Assembly: GCA_965277535.1 (NCBI GenBank)
Contig: OZ255825.1
Coordinates: forward strand, 1,922,001 to 1,986,000
Reading direction: 5' to 3'
DNA: 64,000 nt
Source: Ilyomonas sp965277535
GTDB lineage: Bacteria; Bacteroidota; Bacteroidia; Chitinophagales; Chitinophagaceae
Part shown: piece after piece, positions 7,497 to 16,657 of the stretch
Layout of the letters: each line of letters starts with the position of its first letter
Numbering within the stretch: the first letter of the stretch is position 1
The notes under the pieces: model-generated
Seen by the model: only the letters and a program-made list of their open reading frames with translations
What the model was told of the DNA's origin: nothing
The model's database searches: none
Translations under genes and position numbers: made by a program

Positions 7497-9568
7497 AAAA
7501 ATTGTTTTTTATATTAATTTTATTGCCAACCTTCCTTTTGTTTGTTTTTGCCACAATTGCGCAGAAAGCAGACACAGCAAGGCTTTCATTTACATCTGAT
7601 ACAACAAAAACAACCACACTGGAAGATGTTACTGTTACAGCTTTCAGCTTACAAGGCAAATGGCAGGATGCACCGGCTGCCATTTCTGTTATCAACCAAA
7701 AAAGCTTGCAGTTGCTCAACAATGTATCTCTTGTTCCTGTGTTCAACACGGTTGCCGGTGTGCGCATGGAAGAGCGTTCGCCGGGCAGTTACCGCTTGTC
7801 TATTCGCGGCAGTGTATTGCGGTCTCCGTTTGGTGTGCGCAATATAAAAGTGTATTGGAACGATATACCGCTTTCCGATGCCGGTGGCAATACGTATTTG
7901 AATTTGGTTGACATTAGCCAGGTACAATCCGTTGAACTGATTAAAGGTCCGGCAAGCAGTTTATATGGTGCTAATACCGGCGGTGCTGTTATACTTCATT
8001 CAGGAAATTATCAGCCTCAAAATCATGCGTCGGCTTCCGTGGGCGGCGGCTCGTATGGTTTGTTTAACGAATGGGCAAAATATTCTTATTCCGATGCAAA
8101 GTTTGAAACCGGCATTCAACAGGTCCATCAGCAAAGCAATGGTTACCGGCAGCAATCTGCGATGCGTAAAGATGTATTTAAATGGGATGGCAACTGGAGA
8201 ATTTCTAATAAAGAAAAATTGAACTTCTTAGCGTTTTATTCCGACTTGTATTATCAAACGCCCGGCGGACTTACCCTGTCTCAATTGTATTCCGACACAA
8301 CGGCGTATCCCAAAGCCGTAACGCAGCACAATGCGGTGTACAATAAAACTATTTTTAGCGGTATGAGTTTAACGTCTAACTTTTCTCAACATTTTGATAA
8401 TACCACTACGCTCACAGCCAATCATACTTCATTCATCAATCCCTTTACTACCAACTACGAAATCAGGAACGAAAACAATGTCGGTGGCAGAACTACTTTT
8501 TCATTCCATACTGAAAACAAAAACACCGCTTTCAAGTGGCTTGCCGGTGCAGAATGGTTGTACAATCATTCGTTTATTGATGACTACGATAACAATAAAG
8601 GCGTAAAGGGAAACGTGCAGTTTAAGGATGAATTGTTTGCCACACAATATGCTTTGTTTACGCAAGCTAACTTTACACTTAATAGCCGGCTTACTATACA
8701 AGCTGGTGTAAGTAATAATCAGCAACTCGTAAAATATCGCCGCACAACCGATTCCGCATTGAACCATTTTCAAAGAGGCAATACCAACAGTTTGTTGGCG
8801 CCACGCATCAGCGTGTTGTACAAAGTAGCGAACGATGTAAATGTATATGCCGTTGCTGCCAAAGGTTTTTCGCCACCATCGCTTGCTGAACTGCATCCAT
8901 CCAACGGCGCTTTCAACACTACCTTGCAACCAGAACAAGGCTGGAATTATGAAGCCGGTTTGAAAGGAAACATCATTAACAACAGGTTTCTATTTGATGT
9001 GTCAGCTTATTTTTTTGGATTGAACAATGCCATTGTTGATAGAAACTCTGGTTCTGTTTTGGAGTATTATACAAATGCGGGTAAAACCAAACAGCATGGC
9101 TTAGAAGCCTGGTTGAAAGCATTTATCATCGAAAACAAAAACGCATTCATTACCTCACTTGCAATAAGCAACAGCTTTGCTTATCAGCCTTATAAATTTG
9201 TTTCCTATATCGTTAATAGAAACGATTACAGTGGTAATCCCATTACCGGCGTGCCGCGCACCATCAACGTTTCAACGTTTGAAGCGATGAGTAAATGCGG
9301 CGTGTATGCAAATGTTATCCTGAACAATACTTCTTCATTAACTGTAAACGATGCTGCTACTGCAACTGCGAAACCATACCATTTGCTGCAAAGTAAAATC
9401 GGCTTTCAAAACAACGCTCATCACTTTCAGTACAACGTGTTTGTTTGTGCCGATAATTTGCTGAACGAAACGTATAGTTTGGGTAATGACATTAATGCTG
9501 TTGGCGGACGGTATTACAACCCTGCACCGAAGCGAAATTATTTTGTAGGAGTGATGGTTGGGTTGTGA
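7493..9568 (+). CDS. TonB-dependent outer membrane receptor
   Basis: A 691-aa outer-membrane receptor. A signal peptide (MKKLFFILILLPTFLLFVF...AQ) leads into a TonB-box-like LEDVTVTAF at about residue 43, then the plug domain with SYRLSIRGS and VQSVELIKGPASSLYGANTG near residues 100-160, and a ~500-residue beta-barrel ending in an aromatic/hydrophobic strand (YFVGVMVGL). There is no carboxypeptidase-like repeat, so it is not SusC-like; the plug resembles FecA/siderophore or vitamin receptors. The ligand is unknown. It overlaps the upstream glycosyltransferase by four bases. Length is typical of the family. Confidence 0.88.
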   Translation: MKKLFFILILLPTFLLFVFATIAQKADTARLSFTSDTTKTTTLEDVTVTAFSLQGKWQDAPAAISVINQKSLQLLNNVSLVPVFNTVAGVRMEERSPGSYRLSIRGSVLRSPFGVRNIKVYWNDIPLSDAGGNTYLNLVDISQVQSVELIKGPASSLYGANTGGAVILHSGNYQPQNHASASVGGGSYGLFNEWAKYSYSDAKFETGIQQVHQQSNGYRQQSAMRKDVFKWDGNWRISNKEKLNFLAFYSDLYYQTPGGLTLSQLYSDTTAYPKAVTQHNAVYNKTIFSGMSLTSNFSQHFDNTTTLTANHTSFINPFTTNYEIRNENNVGGRTTFSFHTENKNTAFKWLAGAEWLYNHSFIDDYDNNKGVKGNVQFKDELFATQYALFTQANFTLNSRLTIQAGVSNNQQLVKYRRTTDSALNHFQRGNTNSLLAPRISVLYKVANDVNVYAVAAKGFSPPSLAELHPSNGAFNTTLQPEQGWNYEAGLKGNIINNRFLFDVSAYFFGLNNAIVDRNSGSVLEYYTNAGKTKQHGLEAWLKAFIIENKNAFITSLAISNSFAYQPYKFVSYIVNRNDYSGNPITGVPRTINVSTFEAMSKCGVYANVILNNTSSLTVNDAATATAKPYHLLQSKIGFQNNAHHFQYNVFVCADNLLNETYSLGNDINAVGGRYYNPAPKRNYFVGVMVGL

Positions 9569-9651
9569 TGATGATGATTGTAAATTTGATTTGCAAATCG
9601 GGAGATTGGCTGATGGTTCGATGAAGTCTGGAGACAATTTCGAGCGGAGGT

Positions 9652-10191
9652 TTATTCCTTAAGATTTTTATCAGAAAGATCTCTATTTTGTTGATGCCTT
9701 CCAACAAGAAAAGCTGTAACAAGAGCCACGAGATCAACAGTTCCTAATATTGACCTGGAAATTTCATGTCCTATATAAATTAAAAATCCAGACGCCCCTA
9801 AAAATGACATAGCAATTATAAAAGCAAATATTTGTCCGAGGTTGCTTTGTTTTAGATCGCCTTCAATCGCTTTAAATTCCATTCGCATTCTATGTTCAGA
9901 TTGATTTTCAGTCATTCGTAATATGCGATCTGCTCCATTTGGAGCACACTTATTATATTCTTTCAAGATGTCGGGTGGCGGCATTGGAGCACGCCATGTC
10001 CTGCGATGTGAAACAATTGCTCTTACAACCTTTCTTTGTTGTTCCTCAGGAAGACTTTTTAATATTGGTTTTACATCTTCTGGAACAGTTGCCGGTATAC
10101 TTGTAAAATCATCGCCAGAGGATAGTTCCTCTGGCGATGATTGATTTTCTTCATTATTTTCTGGAGATGGATTAGCAGATAAGTCATTCAC
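9652..10191 (-). CDS. DUF2335 family predicted membrane protein
   Basis: A 179-aa protein with a proline- and glutamate-rich N-terminus, the DUF2335-type motif APMPPPDILKEYNKCAPNGADRIL followed by MTENQSEHRMRME at residues ~70-110, and two C-terminal transmembrane helices (IFAFIIAMSFLGASGFLIYI and LVALVTAFLV). DUF2335 proteins are small membrane proteins of unknown role, often near phage or stress genes. The start is GTG at 10189-10191, three bases after the stop of the upstream 76-aa gene, so they form an operon. The call rests on motif recognition only. Confidence 0.7.
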   Translation of the reverse strand: MNDLSANPSPENNEENQSSPEELSSGDDFTSIPATVPEDVKPILKSLPEEQQRKVVRAIVSHRRTWRAPMPPPDILKEYNKCAPNGADRILRMTENQSEHRMRMEFKAIEGDLKQSNLGQIFAFIIAMSFLGASGFLIYIGHEISRSILGTVDLVALVTAFLVGRHQQNRDLSDKNLKE

Positions 10192-10194
10192 GGT

Positions 10195-10425
10195 TTAATG
10201 CTTTTCGAGTTCAAGCGTTTCTTTAGGGTTCTCATTCATAACAGCACACAGATCCATTCCGATAACTCCCCAATCATTTTCTAAAGCTTTAAAATCGACC
10301 TCTTGTTCTGTTTTAGAAGTATTGAACTCAAAATAATTCCCGGCAAGATTGAATATGCTACCCGCACCAATTAGCATGTTTGTGCGCGGAAATAAAAAGT
10401 CAGTGCGGTACTTTTTCTTAGACAT
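10195..10425 (-). CDS. hypothetical protein, partner of DUF2335
   Basis: A 76-aa protein starting MSKKKYRTDFLFPRTNMLIG, with GAGSIFNLAGNYFEFN in the first half and an acidic C-terminus (KALENDWGVIGMDL). The frame opens 19 codons earlier; I prefer ATG at 10423-10425 because the upstream residues look unselected. The stop lies three bases before the DUF2335 start. No domain recognised; the tight spacing implies a shared function with the membrane protein. Confidence 0.6.
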   Translation of the reverse strand: MSKKKYRTDFLFPRTNMLIGAGSIFNLAGNYFEFNTSKTEQEVDFKALENDWGVIGMDLCAVMNENPKETLELEKH

Positions 10426-10482
10426 ACAATGATTTTTTATAGGTGATTTCATAGATGACGCAACAAGGAGAAGACTGTTCAT

Positions 10483-10933
10483 CGATAGGATGATAGATGT
10501 CTACACGTACCTACAATTTTACATTTACCTGTTTAACTTTTAACCAACACAAATATATACGCAATAGTACAAACTATTATTATTCCAATTGTTATTTTTT
10601 CGATTAATGGTTTTTTAGTTTTTGTAGAATTAAAACAAAATTTAGTGACTAAATCTTTTTTACTTAGTCACAGAAGCAAATTCTGGAATCGTACTCTACA
10701 CTTTTGGAGGAATCGCTGATAGCTTTTCATAACTCAAAACCTGTATTCAGCAAGAATTGTATTTCCCATTTCTGCATGACAAAATCTATCGAACGAAAAC
10801 GCAACAAGCGATGCACTTTATTCAATTACAAATCATAAGCTAACAACCATTTTTTACGCAAAAACAAACCAACTTATTCCCATCTAAACATCAGGCATTG
10901 GTTTTGCGCGAAAAAGAATATAGACTGGCTCTT
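10483..10933. other. 450-base AT-rich intergenic region
   Basis: It lies between the divergent DUF2335 pair (minus) and the sugar dehydrogenase (plus) and should carry promoters for both. No clear TAnnTTTG with a matching -33 element, no hairpin and no credible ORF were found. Confidence 0.5.
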
Positions 10934-12652
10934 ATGAAAAAAATCTACCTCTTTCTACGCCGCAGTGTCATTTTGGGCATCTGCATTTTTGCTTTTGTAC
11001 AGTTAACTGCACAAACACCTACCATCAGTTATCAACCCATCATTAACGGACTTTCGAGGCCGGTTGACATTGTGAATGCACACGATGGCACCAACCGCCT
11101 GTTTATTGCACAGCAGGGTGGCGCTATTGAAGTTTGGAACGGAACAACCACCACCGCTTTTATTGATCTTTCTTCCATTGTTAGTACGGGTGACGAACGT
11201 GGATTGCTAAGCATGGTTTTCCATCCCCTTTTTAACGGAACCACCAACCGCTATTTTTTTGTTTATTACACCAACGTGAATGGAGATGTTGAAGTAAGCC
11301 GCTATCAAACTACTAACGGCAATCCCAATACCGGCGATCCGTCAACACGCACTGTCATTATTACCATTCCCCACCCTACCAATGCCAATCACAATGGTGG
11401 CAAATTGAACTTTGGAAAAGATGGCTATTTGTATTTCGCTACCGGAGATGGTGGCGGTGAGAACGATCCGCCCAATAATGCACAAACCGGAACTGTGCTG
11501 CTGGGTAAAATGCTTCGCTTAGATATTGACCATGCGGGTCCGGCAGGGCATCCTAATTACGCCATTCCAGCCGACAATCCTTATGTAGGCAGCGGCACTA
11601 TTGCTGATGAAATTTGGAATTTGGGATTGCGCAATCCTTTCCGCTGGAGCTTCGACAAAGCCAACGGTGATATGTGGATAGGCGATGTAGGACAAGCCGC
11701 AGAAGAAGAAGTTGATTTCCGGTCTGCTGACAGTACCGGGCACAATAATTTTGGCTGGCATTGTTATGAAGGTTACATCCACACACCCGGCGTTGCGCCT
11801 TGCTCACCGACAGATTATGTAGGTCCCATATTTGCTTATGTTCATCCAACAACCAATGCTCCGGCTATCGCCCTCACCGGCGGATATGTATATCGCGGTT
11901 CAGAGTATCCTAATTTGTATGGTTACTACATTGCAACGGAGTTTTTTTCGGGAAGTGTTTTTCTTTTATGGCCCAACGGAAAAGGAGGGTTTGATTCTGC
12001 TACCCAAACAGGTGCTCAAAGTAACATTTCCGGTTTTGGTGAAGGCGAAGACGGAACCTTGTATGCAGTTTCCGTTGGGTATGGACAGGCTTACAAAATA
12101 GTAGCAACCGGCGGCACTGTTTTACCGGTTGTGCTGAGCAATTTTACGGTTGCACATTTCAGCAATTATAACGAAGTAAAATGGACAACAGGAGCCGAGC
12201 AAAACACGTCCCGCTTTTATATCGAATACAGCACCGATGGCAACAATTACCTTCGTGCAGGGCAGGTTGCGGCATCACGAAAGGCAAATGGAAATACTTA
12301 TGTTTTTCAACATCATTTTATAACAACCGTTCCAACATTTTACCGCCTTGCTGTTGAAGATAACAACGGGCTTATCACTTATTCTTCTGTGGTAAAAATT
12401 TCGCCTGATGCGAGCGACAACATAACCATTTATCCTACTATCATTCGGAATGGAATACTGAATGTAAGCTTTACCCAGCCTGTCATTACATTACAATTAA
12501 TCAATGCAAACGGAGCAGTGGTTTATAAGAAGGACTTAAAAGGTGTTTCAGGAACCACAGCTATTAATTTACCATCCCTTCCTAAGGGTATGTATTATGT
12601 GCAGGTAATTGGAGAAAAGAGTGTGAAAAAGGAGAAGGTGGTAATTGAATAA
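10934..12652 (+). CDS. secreted PQQ-type sugar dehydrogenase with T9SS sorting domain
   Basis: A 572-aa exported protein. A signal peptide (MKKIYLFLRRSVILGICIFAFVQ...AQ) precedes a six-bladed glucose/sorbosone dehydrogenase propeller at ~25-395: RPVDIVNAHDGTNRLFIAQ, ERGLLSMVFHP, HNGGKLNFGKDGYLYFATGDGG, and EIWNLGLRNPFRWSFD with GDVGQ, matching the soluble aldose dehydrogenase (YliI/Asd) family. Residues ~405-572 are a linker plus a type A T9SS sorting domain (LSNFTVAHFSNYNEVKWTTG; terminal LPKGMYYVQVIGE), which directs secretion through the type IX system. Such enzymes oxidise aldoses with PQQ or are lectin-like relatives; substrate unknown. ATG at 10934 is chosen because the signal peptide begins there. 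The gene stands alone, followed by a strong terminator. Confidence 0.85.
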   Translation: MKKIYLFLRRSVILGICIFAFVQLTAQTPTISYQPIINGLSRPVDIVNAHDGTNRLFIAQQGGAIEVWNGTTTTAFIDLSSIVSTGDERGLLSMVFHPLFNGTTNRYFFVYYTNVNGDVEVSRYQTTNGNPNTGDPSTRTVIITIPHPTNANHNGGKLNFGKDGYLYFATGDGGGENDPPNNAQTGTVLLGKMLRLDIDHAGPAGHPNYAIPADNPYVGSGTIADEIWNLGLRNPFRWSFDKANGDMWIGDVGQAAEEEVDFRSADSTGHNNFGWHCYEGYIHTPGVAPCSPTDYVGPIFAYVHPTTNAPAIALTGGYVYRGSEYPNLYGYYIATEFFSGSVFLLWPNGKGGFDSATQTGAQSNISGFGEGEDGTLYAVSVGYGQAYKIVATGGTVLPVVLSNFTVAHFSNYNEVKWTTGAEQNTSRFYIEYSTDGNNYLRAGQVAASRKANGNTYVFQHHFITTVPTFYRLAVEDNNGLITYSSVVKISPDASDNITIYPTIIRNGILNVSFTQPVITLQLINANGAVVYKKDLKGVSGTTAINLPSLPKGMYYVQVIGEKSVKKEKVVIE

Positions 12653-12748
12653 GGCGATCTCTGTTTTACTCCGATCACAGTAACATCTATCATTCTTCTT
12701 GTGCGAAGATGCTGCATAGCGCTATTCAAGTCGTTAGCTTTAACGCCA

Positions 12749-12788
12749 AAAGGACTTCAACCGGCATTACCCGGTTGAAGTCCTTTTT
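12749..12788 (+). terminator. rho-independent terminator after sugar dehydrogenase
   Basis: AAAGGACTTCAACCGG, loop CATTAC, CCGGTTGAAGTCC and a T5 run form a 13+ bp perfect stem about 100 bases after the stop. The remaining part of 12653-13080 (428 bases without a gene) is AT-rich and shows nothing else. Confidence 0.9.
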
Positions 12789-13080
12789 ACAAAAAAGCAT
12801 TTAGAACACTACCAAAACATTTTTATAAAACTGTATTTAATCCTTTTTCATTATTCTCATTTTAGCTGTTTCCTTCCTTCCAAAATAACGACAAAACCAA
12901 AGCTTTGAAATTTTAATCAATTTTTAAAACAAACTCTTAAAATTGAATCATTCTTTCAAACCCTTGTTGAAAAACAACGTCTCATAAAATAATTCTTCAC
13001 TTTAGCAGTTATCTATTTTTTATGTACCGGAAAAGTTTCAAGTTGTGCAACAATTCGAGGGCTAACTAAAAACTACTTAT

Positions 13081-14487
13081 ATGCTTTACCGCTTACTTCG
13101 AAACAATAAAGAAAGTGGTCCGTACACCGCTTTGCAATTACAGGAAATGGGTTTAAAACCCTACGATTTATTATGGGCAGAAGGCAGAGGCGCCGCATGG
13201 CAATATGCGTCGGAACTTCCTGAATTAAAAGCGTTTGCGCCTGTAGTAGAGGAGCAGCCTTTCGACCGTTTTTATAAAAAAGATGAACCAAAAAATAGCG
13301 CAAAAGAAAACGCTGTGGCTGCAAAAAAAACGAAGCCTCGTTTTCGTATTTCAGGCGATAAAATTATTATGGTAGAAGCCGGTAATATGGAAGTGGCTAC
13401 CAATGGTTCTATTCAACCTGCAACACAAAGTCGCTTTGTAAAAGAGCCGGTGGAAGAAAAAGTAGCCGCCCAGCCTCACTGGCAGGAAATATATGAAGAA
13501 TGGCAGCCTCAGAAAAAAACACCGAAAAAAGACGAGCCGGTTGAAGTAGAAACCAAATATTCCGAATCACTCGACGACCTGAAAAAGCGGTACGCCGAAA
13601 AGGTATTGAATGAAAAAAATGATAAGCCATCAGCGTTCAAATCTGCCAACCTGAAACAAAGCATTACGGCGGCTGTTGCTTTGCTTGTGCTGACGGTTGG
13701 CGGTTATATTGGTTATACATTAAAACAAAAAGATAAGGCAAAAACAAATGTGGCTGTTGTTGAAAAGGCAGATGTAGCGGGCGATAACACATTGTCATCA
13801 CAGCAAACGGCTGATAACAATGTTAGTGATCATGCGCAGAACAACACCGTTTCTAACAACACAAATAAAAACAACGGGAAGGCAAATGGCGCAACACCAT
13901 CAATACAAAACCCGGTTGCAAAAAATGAGACTGAAAAGAAAGAAGTTACCAAGCTCTCTTTAAAAGAAGAATTGAAAAAAGAGGCAAAAACAAACGATGC
14001 AACTTACAAACCGTTGGATAAAACCGTTGCTTTAAACGATAAAAAAAAGGAAGCACTTACAGGCAACAATGCTAATAATAACAAGCCGGCAGCACAAACT
14101 GATGCAAACGCAACCGCAAAAAATGCGGGCGGAAACAGCACAACAACACTGCCAGTTGCTACGCCTGTTGCCAAACAGGCTGCACCTAAAAAAATTGATG
14201 ATTATGTAGCGGTTAAAAAGATAGGTGGTAGTGGCAGCACTGTTGAAAACGTTCGTTTGCTGGTGAACAACATTACTGATTTTCCGATTGATCTGGCTGT
14301 GATAGATGTTCAGTATTTCGACAGCAAAGGCAAGTTTCAAAAAGGTGAAACAATGTATGTAAAAAACATCGACGGTGGCAATAATGTAGAAGTGCGCGTC
14401 CCTGATAGCGATAAGTCAAGTTCCATTAAATACAAAGTGTCCCTGGTAAGTTCTGAAAAGAAAACCTTGTACCTCGTTGCGGATTAA
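13081..14487 (+). CDS. GYF-domain membrane-anchored protein
   Basis: A 468-aa protein of unknown role. Residues 1-~55 (MLYRLLRNNKESGPYTALQL...LLWAEGRGAAWQ) form a GYF_2-type domain, thought to bind proline-rich peptides. A charged linker leads to one transmembrane helix at ~200-220 (ITAAVALLVLTVGGYIGYTL), followed by a low-complexity Asn/Lys/Ala-rich region to ~375. The C-terminal ~90 residues (VENVRLLVNNITDFPIDLA...VQYFDSKGKFQKGET) form a beta-rich domain, probably extracytoplasmic. This topology puts the GYF domain in the cytoplasm. It starts at ATG 13081 and stands alone. Confidence 0.6.
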   Translation: MLYRLLRNNKESGPYTALQLQEMGLKPYDLLWAEGRGAAWQYASELPELKAFAPVVEEQPFDRFYKKDEPKNSAKENAVAAKKTKPRFRISGDKIIMVEAGNMEVATNGSIQPATQSRFVKEPVEEKVAAQPHWQEIYEEWQPQKKTPKKDEPVEVETKYSESLDDLKKRYAEKVLNEKNDKPSAFKSANLKQSITAAVALLVLTVGGYIGYTLKQKDKAKTNVAVVEKADVAGDNTLSSQQTADNNVSDHAQNNTVSNNTNKNNGKANGATPSIQNPVAKNETEKKEVTKLSLKEELKKEAKTNDATYKPLDKTVALNDKKKEALTGNNANNNKPAAQTDANATAKNAGGNSTTTLPVATPVAKQAAPKKIDDYVAVKKIGGSGSTVENVRLLVNNITDFPIDLAVIDVQYFDSKGKFQKGETMYVKNIDGGNNVEVRVPDSDKSSSIKYKVSLVSSEKKTLYLVAD

Positions 14488-14528
14488 CCGGCTGGTTACT
14501 TGGGCCGCATAACGCTTATTTTAGCGGC

Positions 14529-15809
14529 ATGAAAACGATTGTTCTTTTCGGCGCAGGCAAATCTTCATCTGTATTAATTGATTACCTAAAAAATATTTCA
14601 ACACAATACAACTGGCATCTGTTTGTAGCAGATGCCAGCCTTGCCACCGCTATGCAAAAAACGGGCAATCATCCGTTTGCAACGCCCGTTGGCATTGATG
14701 TGTACGATGATGACCAACGTGCTTCTTTACTGCAAAAAGCCGATGTTGTTATCTCTTTATTGCCACCTTTGCTTCATATTTTGATAGCCAAAGATTGTCT
14801 TCATTACAACAAACATTTGCTCACGGCTTCTTATGTGGATGAACACATCAGGACTTTGGAAAAAGACATCAAAAACAAAGGCTTGTTGTTTTTATGTGAA
14901 ATGGGTTTAGACCCCGGCATTGACCACATGAGCGCCATGCAACTCATTCATCAGATTCAAAATAATGGCGGCGAGATTACTTCATTTAAATCGCACTGCG
15001 GCGGGCTGGTTGCACCTGAAAGTGACGACAATCCCTGGCATTATAAAATAAGCTGGAACCCACGAAACATAGTGCTTGCAGGCAAAGCGGGTGCATTATA
15101 TAAAGAAGCGGGGCAAGAAAAAAGCCTTACTTATGAAGAGTTGTTTGGTAACAATAAAAAAGTGGCGATTCCAAACTTCAGCGAATACGCCTGGTATGCC
15201 AACCGAGATTCATTAAGTTATGCCAAATTGTACAGTTTGGAAAGGGCGCAAACCTTTATTCGCACCACATTACGGCATCCCGATTTTTGCGTTGGTTGGA
15301 AGCATATCATTGATTTGAAATTAACCGATGAAGCTACTTTTTATGATACCGATAGTTTGTCCATTGCCGCATTTTTTAAAGAAAGAAACATCACAAAGAG
15401 TACAATAAATGATGATTTGTTTTTGCAGCAATTATCCTATCTCGGTTGGCAGGACGAAACGCTCATTAACAAAGGAAAATGCAGCGTGGCAGATGTTCTT
15501 CAATTCTTATTAGAAAGAAAGCTTACCCTACAACCTGCTGATAAAGATTTGGTGCTGATGCTGCATGAAATTGATTATTTGCAAAATGAAAAAAAGCACA
15601 AAACCAAAAGCTATTTGGCAGTAAAAGGTGAGGATAACATTCACACCGCAATGGCAAAAACGGTGGGTTTGCCGCTTGGCATTGCTGCTACATTATTGTT
15701 GCAAAACAAAATAGAAGAAAGAGGCTTGCACATACCCATTGTTCCTTCTATTTATGAGCCGGTGTTGAAAGAGTTGGCGCAACAGGGAATTTCGTTTGTT
15801 GAGTTTTGA
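14529..15809 (+). CDS. saccharopine dehydrogenase-like oxidoreductase
   Basis: A 426-aa soluble NAD(P)-dependent enzyme. The N-terminus (KTIVLFGAGKSSSVLIDYL) carries the Rossmann GxGxxS/G fingerprint; FLCEMGLDPGIDHMSAMQLI near residue 125 and FKSHCGGLVAPESDDNPWHYK near 157 are hallmarks of the saccharopine dehydrogenase C-terminal domain, followed by the IHTAMAKTVGLPLGIAA helix near residue 365. In other organisms the fold serves lysine metabolism or carboxynorspermidine synthesis; here the substrate is not fixed by context. It lies 41 bases downstream of the GYF gene and converges with the sirtuin gene. Confidence 0.8.
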   Translation: MKTIVLFGAGKSSSVLIDYLKNISTQYNWHLFVADASLATAMQKTGNHPFATPVGIDVYDDDQRASLLQKADVVISLLPPLLHILIAKDCLHYNKHLLTASYVDEHIRTLEKDIKNKGLLFLCEMGLDPGIDHMSAMQLIHQIQNNGGEITSFKSHCGGLVAPESDDNPWHYKISWNPRNIVLAGKAGALYKEAGQEKSLTYEELFGNNKKVAIPNFSEYAWYANRDSLSYAKLYSLERAQTFIRTTLRHPDFCVGWKHIIDLKLTDEATFYDTDSLSIAAFFKERNITKSTINDDLFLQQLSYLGWQDETLINKGKCSVADVLQFLLERKLTLQPADKDLVLMLHEIDYLQNEKKHKTKSYLAVKGEDNIHTAMAKTVGLPLGIAATLLLQNKIEERGLHIPIVPSIYEPVLKELAQQGISFVEF

Positions 15810-15829
15810 TGAGGTCATTATTCCGTAAA

Positions 15830-16516
15830 TCATAAATCACCCAGCCGTTTCTTCAATTCTCTCACGCCTTCTGTAGCCGGTTTTTCTATTTTGGTTAGAT
15901 TGATAATAGAATCCACTTCAGGAATGTTTTTATCAATAATAAATTTTGGTGCAAATCGTGGCGCATAATTGATCAACCCTGCAGCCGGATATACTGCCAA
16001 TGAAGTACCAATCACAACAAAAATATCGGCTGTGCTTGCAATCTGTGCAGCCTTTGCAATCATAGGAACTTCTTCTTCAAACCACACAATGTGCGGACGC
16101 AATTGCGCACCGTCTTCAGCGGTTTGTCCTAATACAATCTCATCTTTTATTTCATAAATTAAATTTTCATTTTTCTCGCTGCGCATTTTAAAAATCTCAC
16201 CATGCAGATGCACAACATTCGTGCTGCCACCACGCTCATGAAGGTCATCAATGTTTTGGGTGATGATGGTTACTTCGTAATCATTTTCTAACTCCGCCAA
16301 ACCTATGTGAGCCGCATTAGGAGCGGCTTTCGCTACATCGGCGCGGCGTTTATTATAGAAGTCTAACACCAGCGCAGGATTCTTTTTCCAGGCACGCGGC
16401 GTTGCAACATCTTCTACATTAAATCCTTCCCACAAACCACCGGCATCGCGAAATGTTTTCAAACCGCTTTCCGCACTAATGCCCGCGCCGGTAAGTACAA
16501 CAATATGATTTTTCAT
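15830..16516 (-). CDS. cobB: NAD-dependent deacylase, sirtuin class III
   Basis: A 228-aa Sir2-family enzyme that removes acyl groups from lysines using NAD. Visible motifs are GAGISAESGLKTFRD (residues 10-24), TQNIDDLHERGG near 85, catalytic histidine in VVHLHGE near 103, and VIGTSLAVYPAAGL near 180. Tyr54 and Arg57 (FYNKRR) match the YxxR signature of class III sirtuins (SIRT5/CobB) that accept succinyl and malonyl lysine. The four zinc cysteines of longer sirtuins are absent, as in other short bacterial members of this class. ATG at 16514-16516 is the conserved start; an upstream in-frame start adds 17 unlikely residues. Confidence 0.88.
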   Translation of the reverse strand: MKNHIVVLTGAGISAESGLKTFRDAGGLWEGFNVEDVATPRAWKKNPALVLDFYNKRRADVAKAAPNAAHIGLAELENDYEVTIITQNIDDLHERGGSTNVVHLHGEIFKMRSEKNENLIYEIKDEIVLGQTAEDGAQLRPHIVWFEEEVPMIAKAAQIASTADIFVVIGTSLAVYPAAGLINYAPRFAPKFIIDKNIPEVDSIINLTKIEKPATEGVRELKKRLGDL

Positions 16517-16657
16517 GATTAAACTGAATGATTCAGATAGAATGTAAAATAATGTCGATAAACTCAAAAATACTTACCATAAATAATAGCTTCTAAATAA
16601 AGTTTTTAAATTTAGTTTAATCGCTTTATAATAATTTTAGCTACCAATTTCGCTTTT

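Noticed and set aside
9652..10425. Prophage or anti-phage island around the DUF2335 pair
   Set aside because: DUF2335 can be found near phage genes, but no integrase, structural or nuclease gene is nearby; the neighbours are ordinary.
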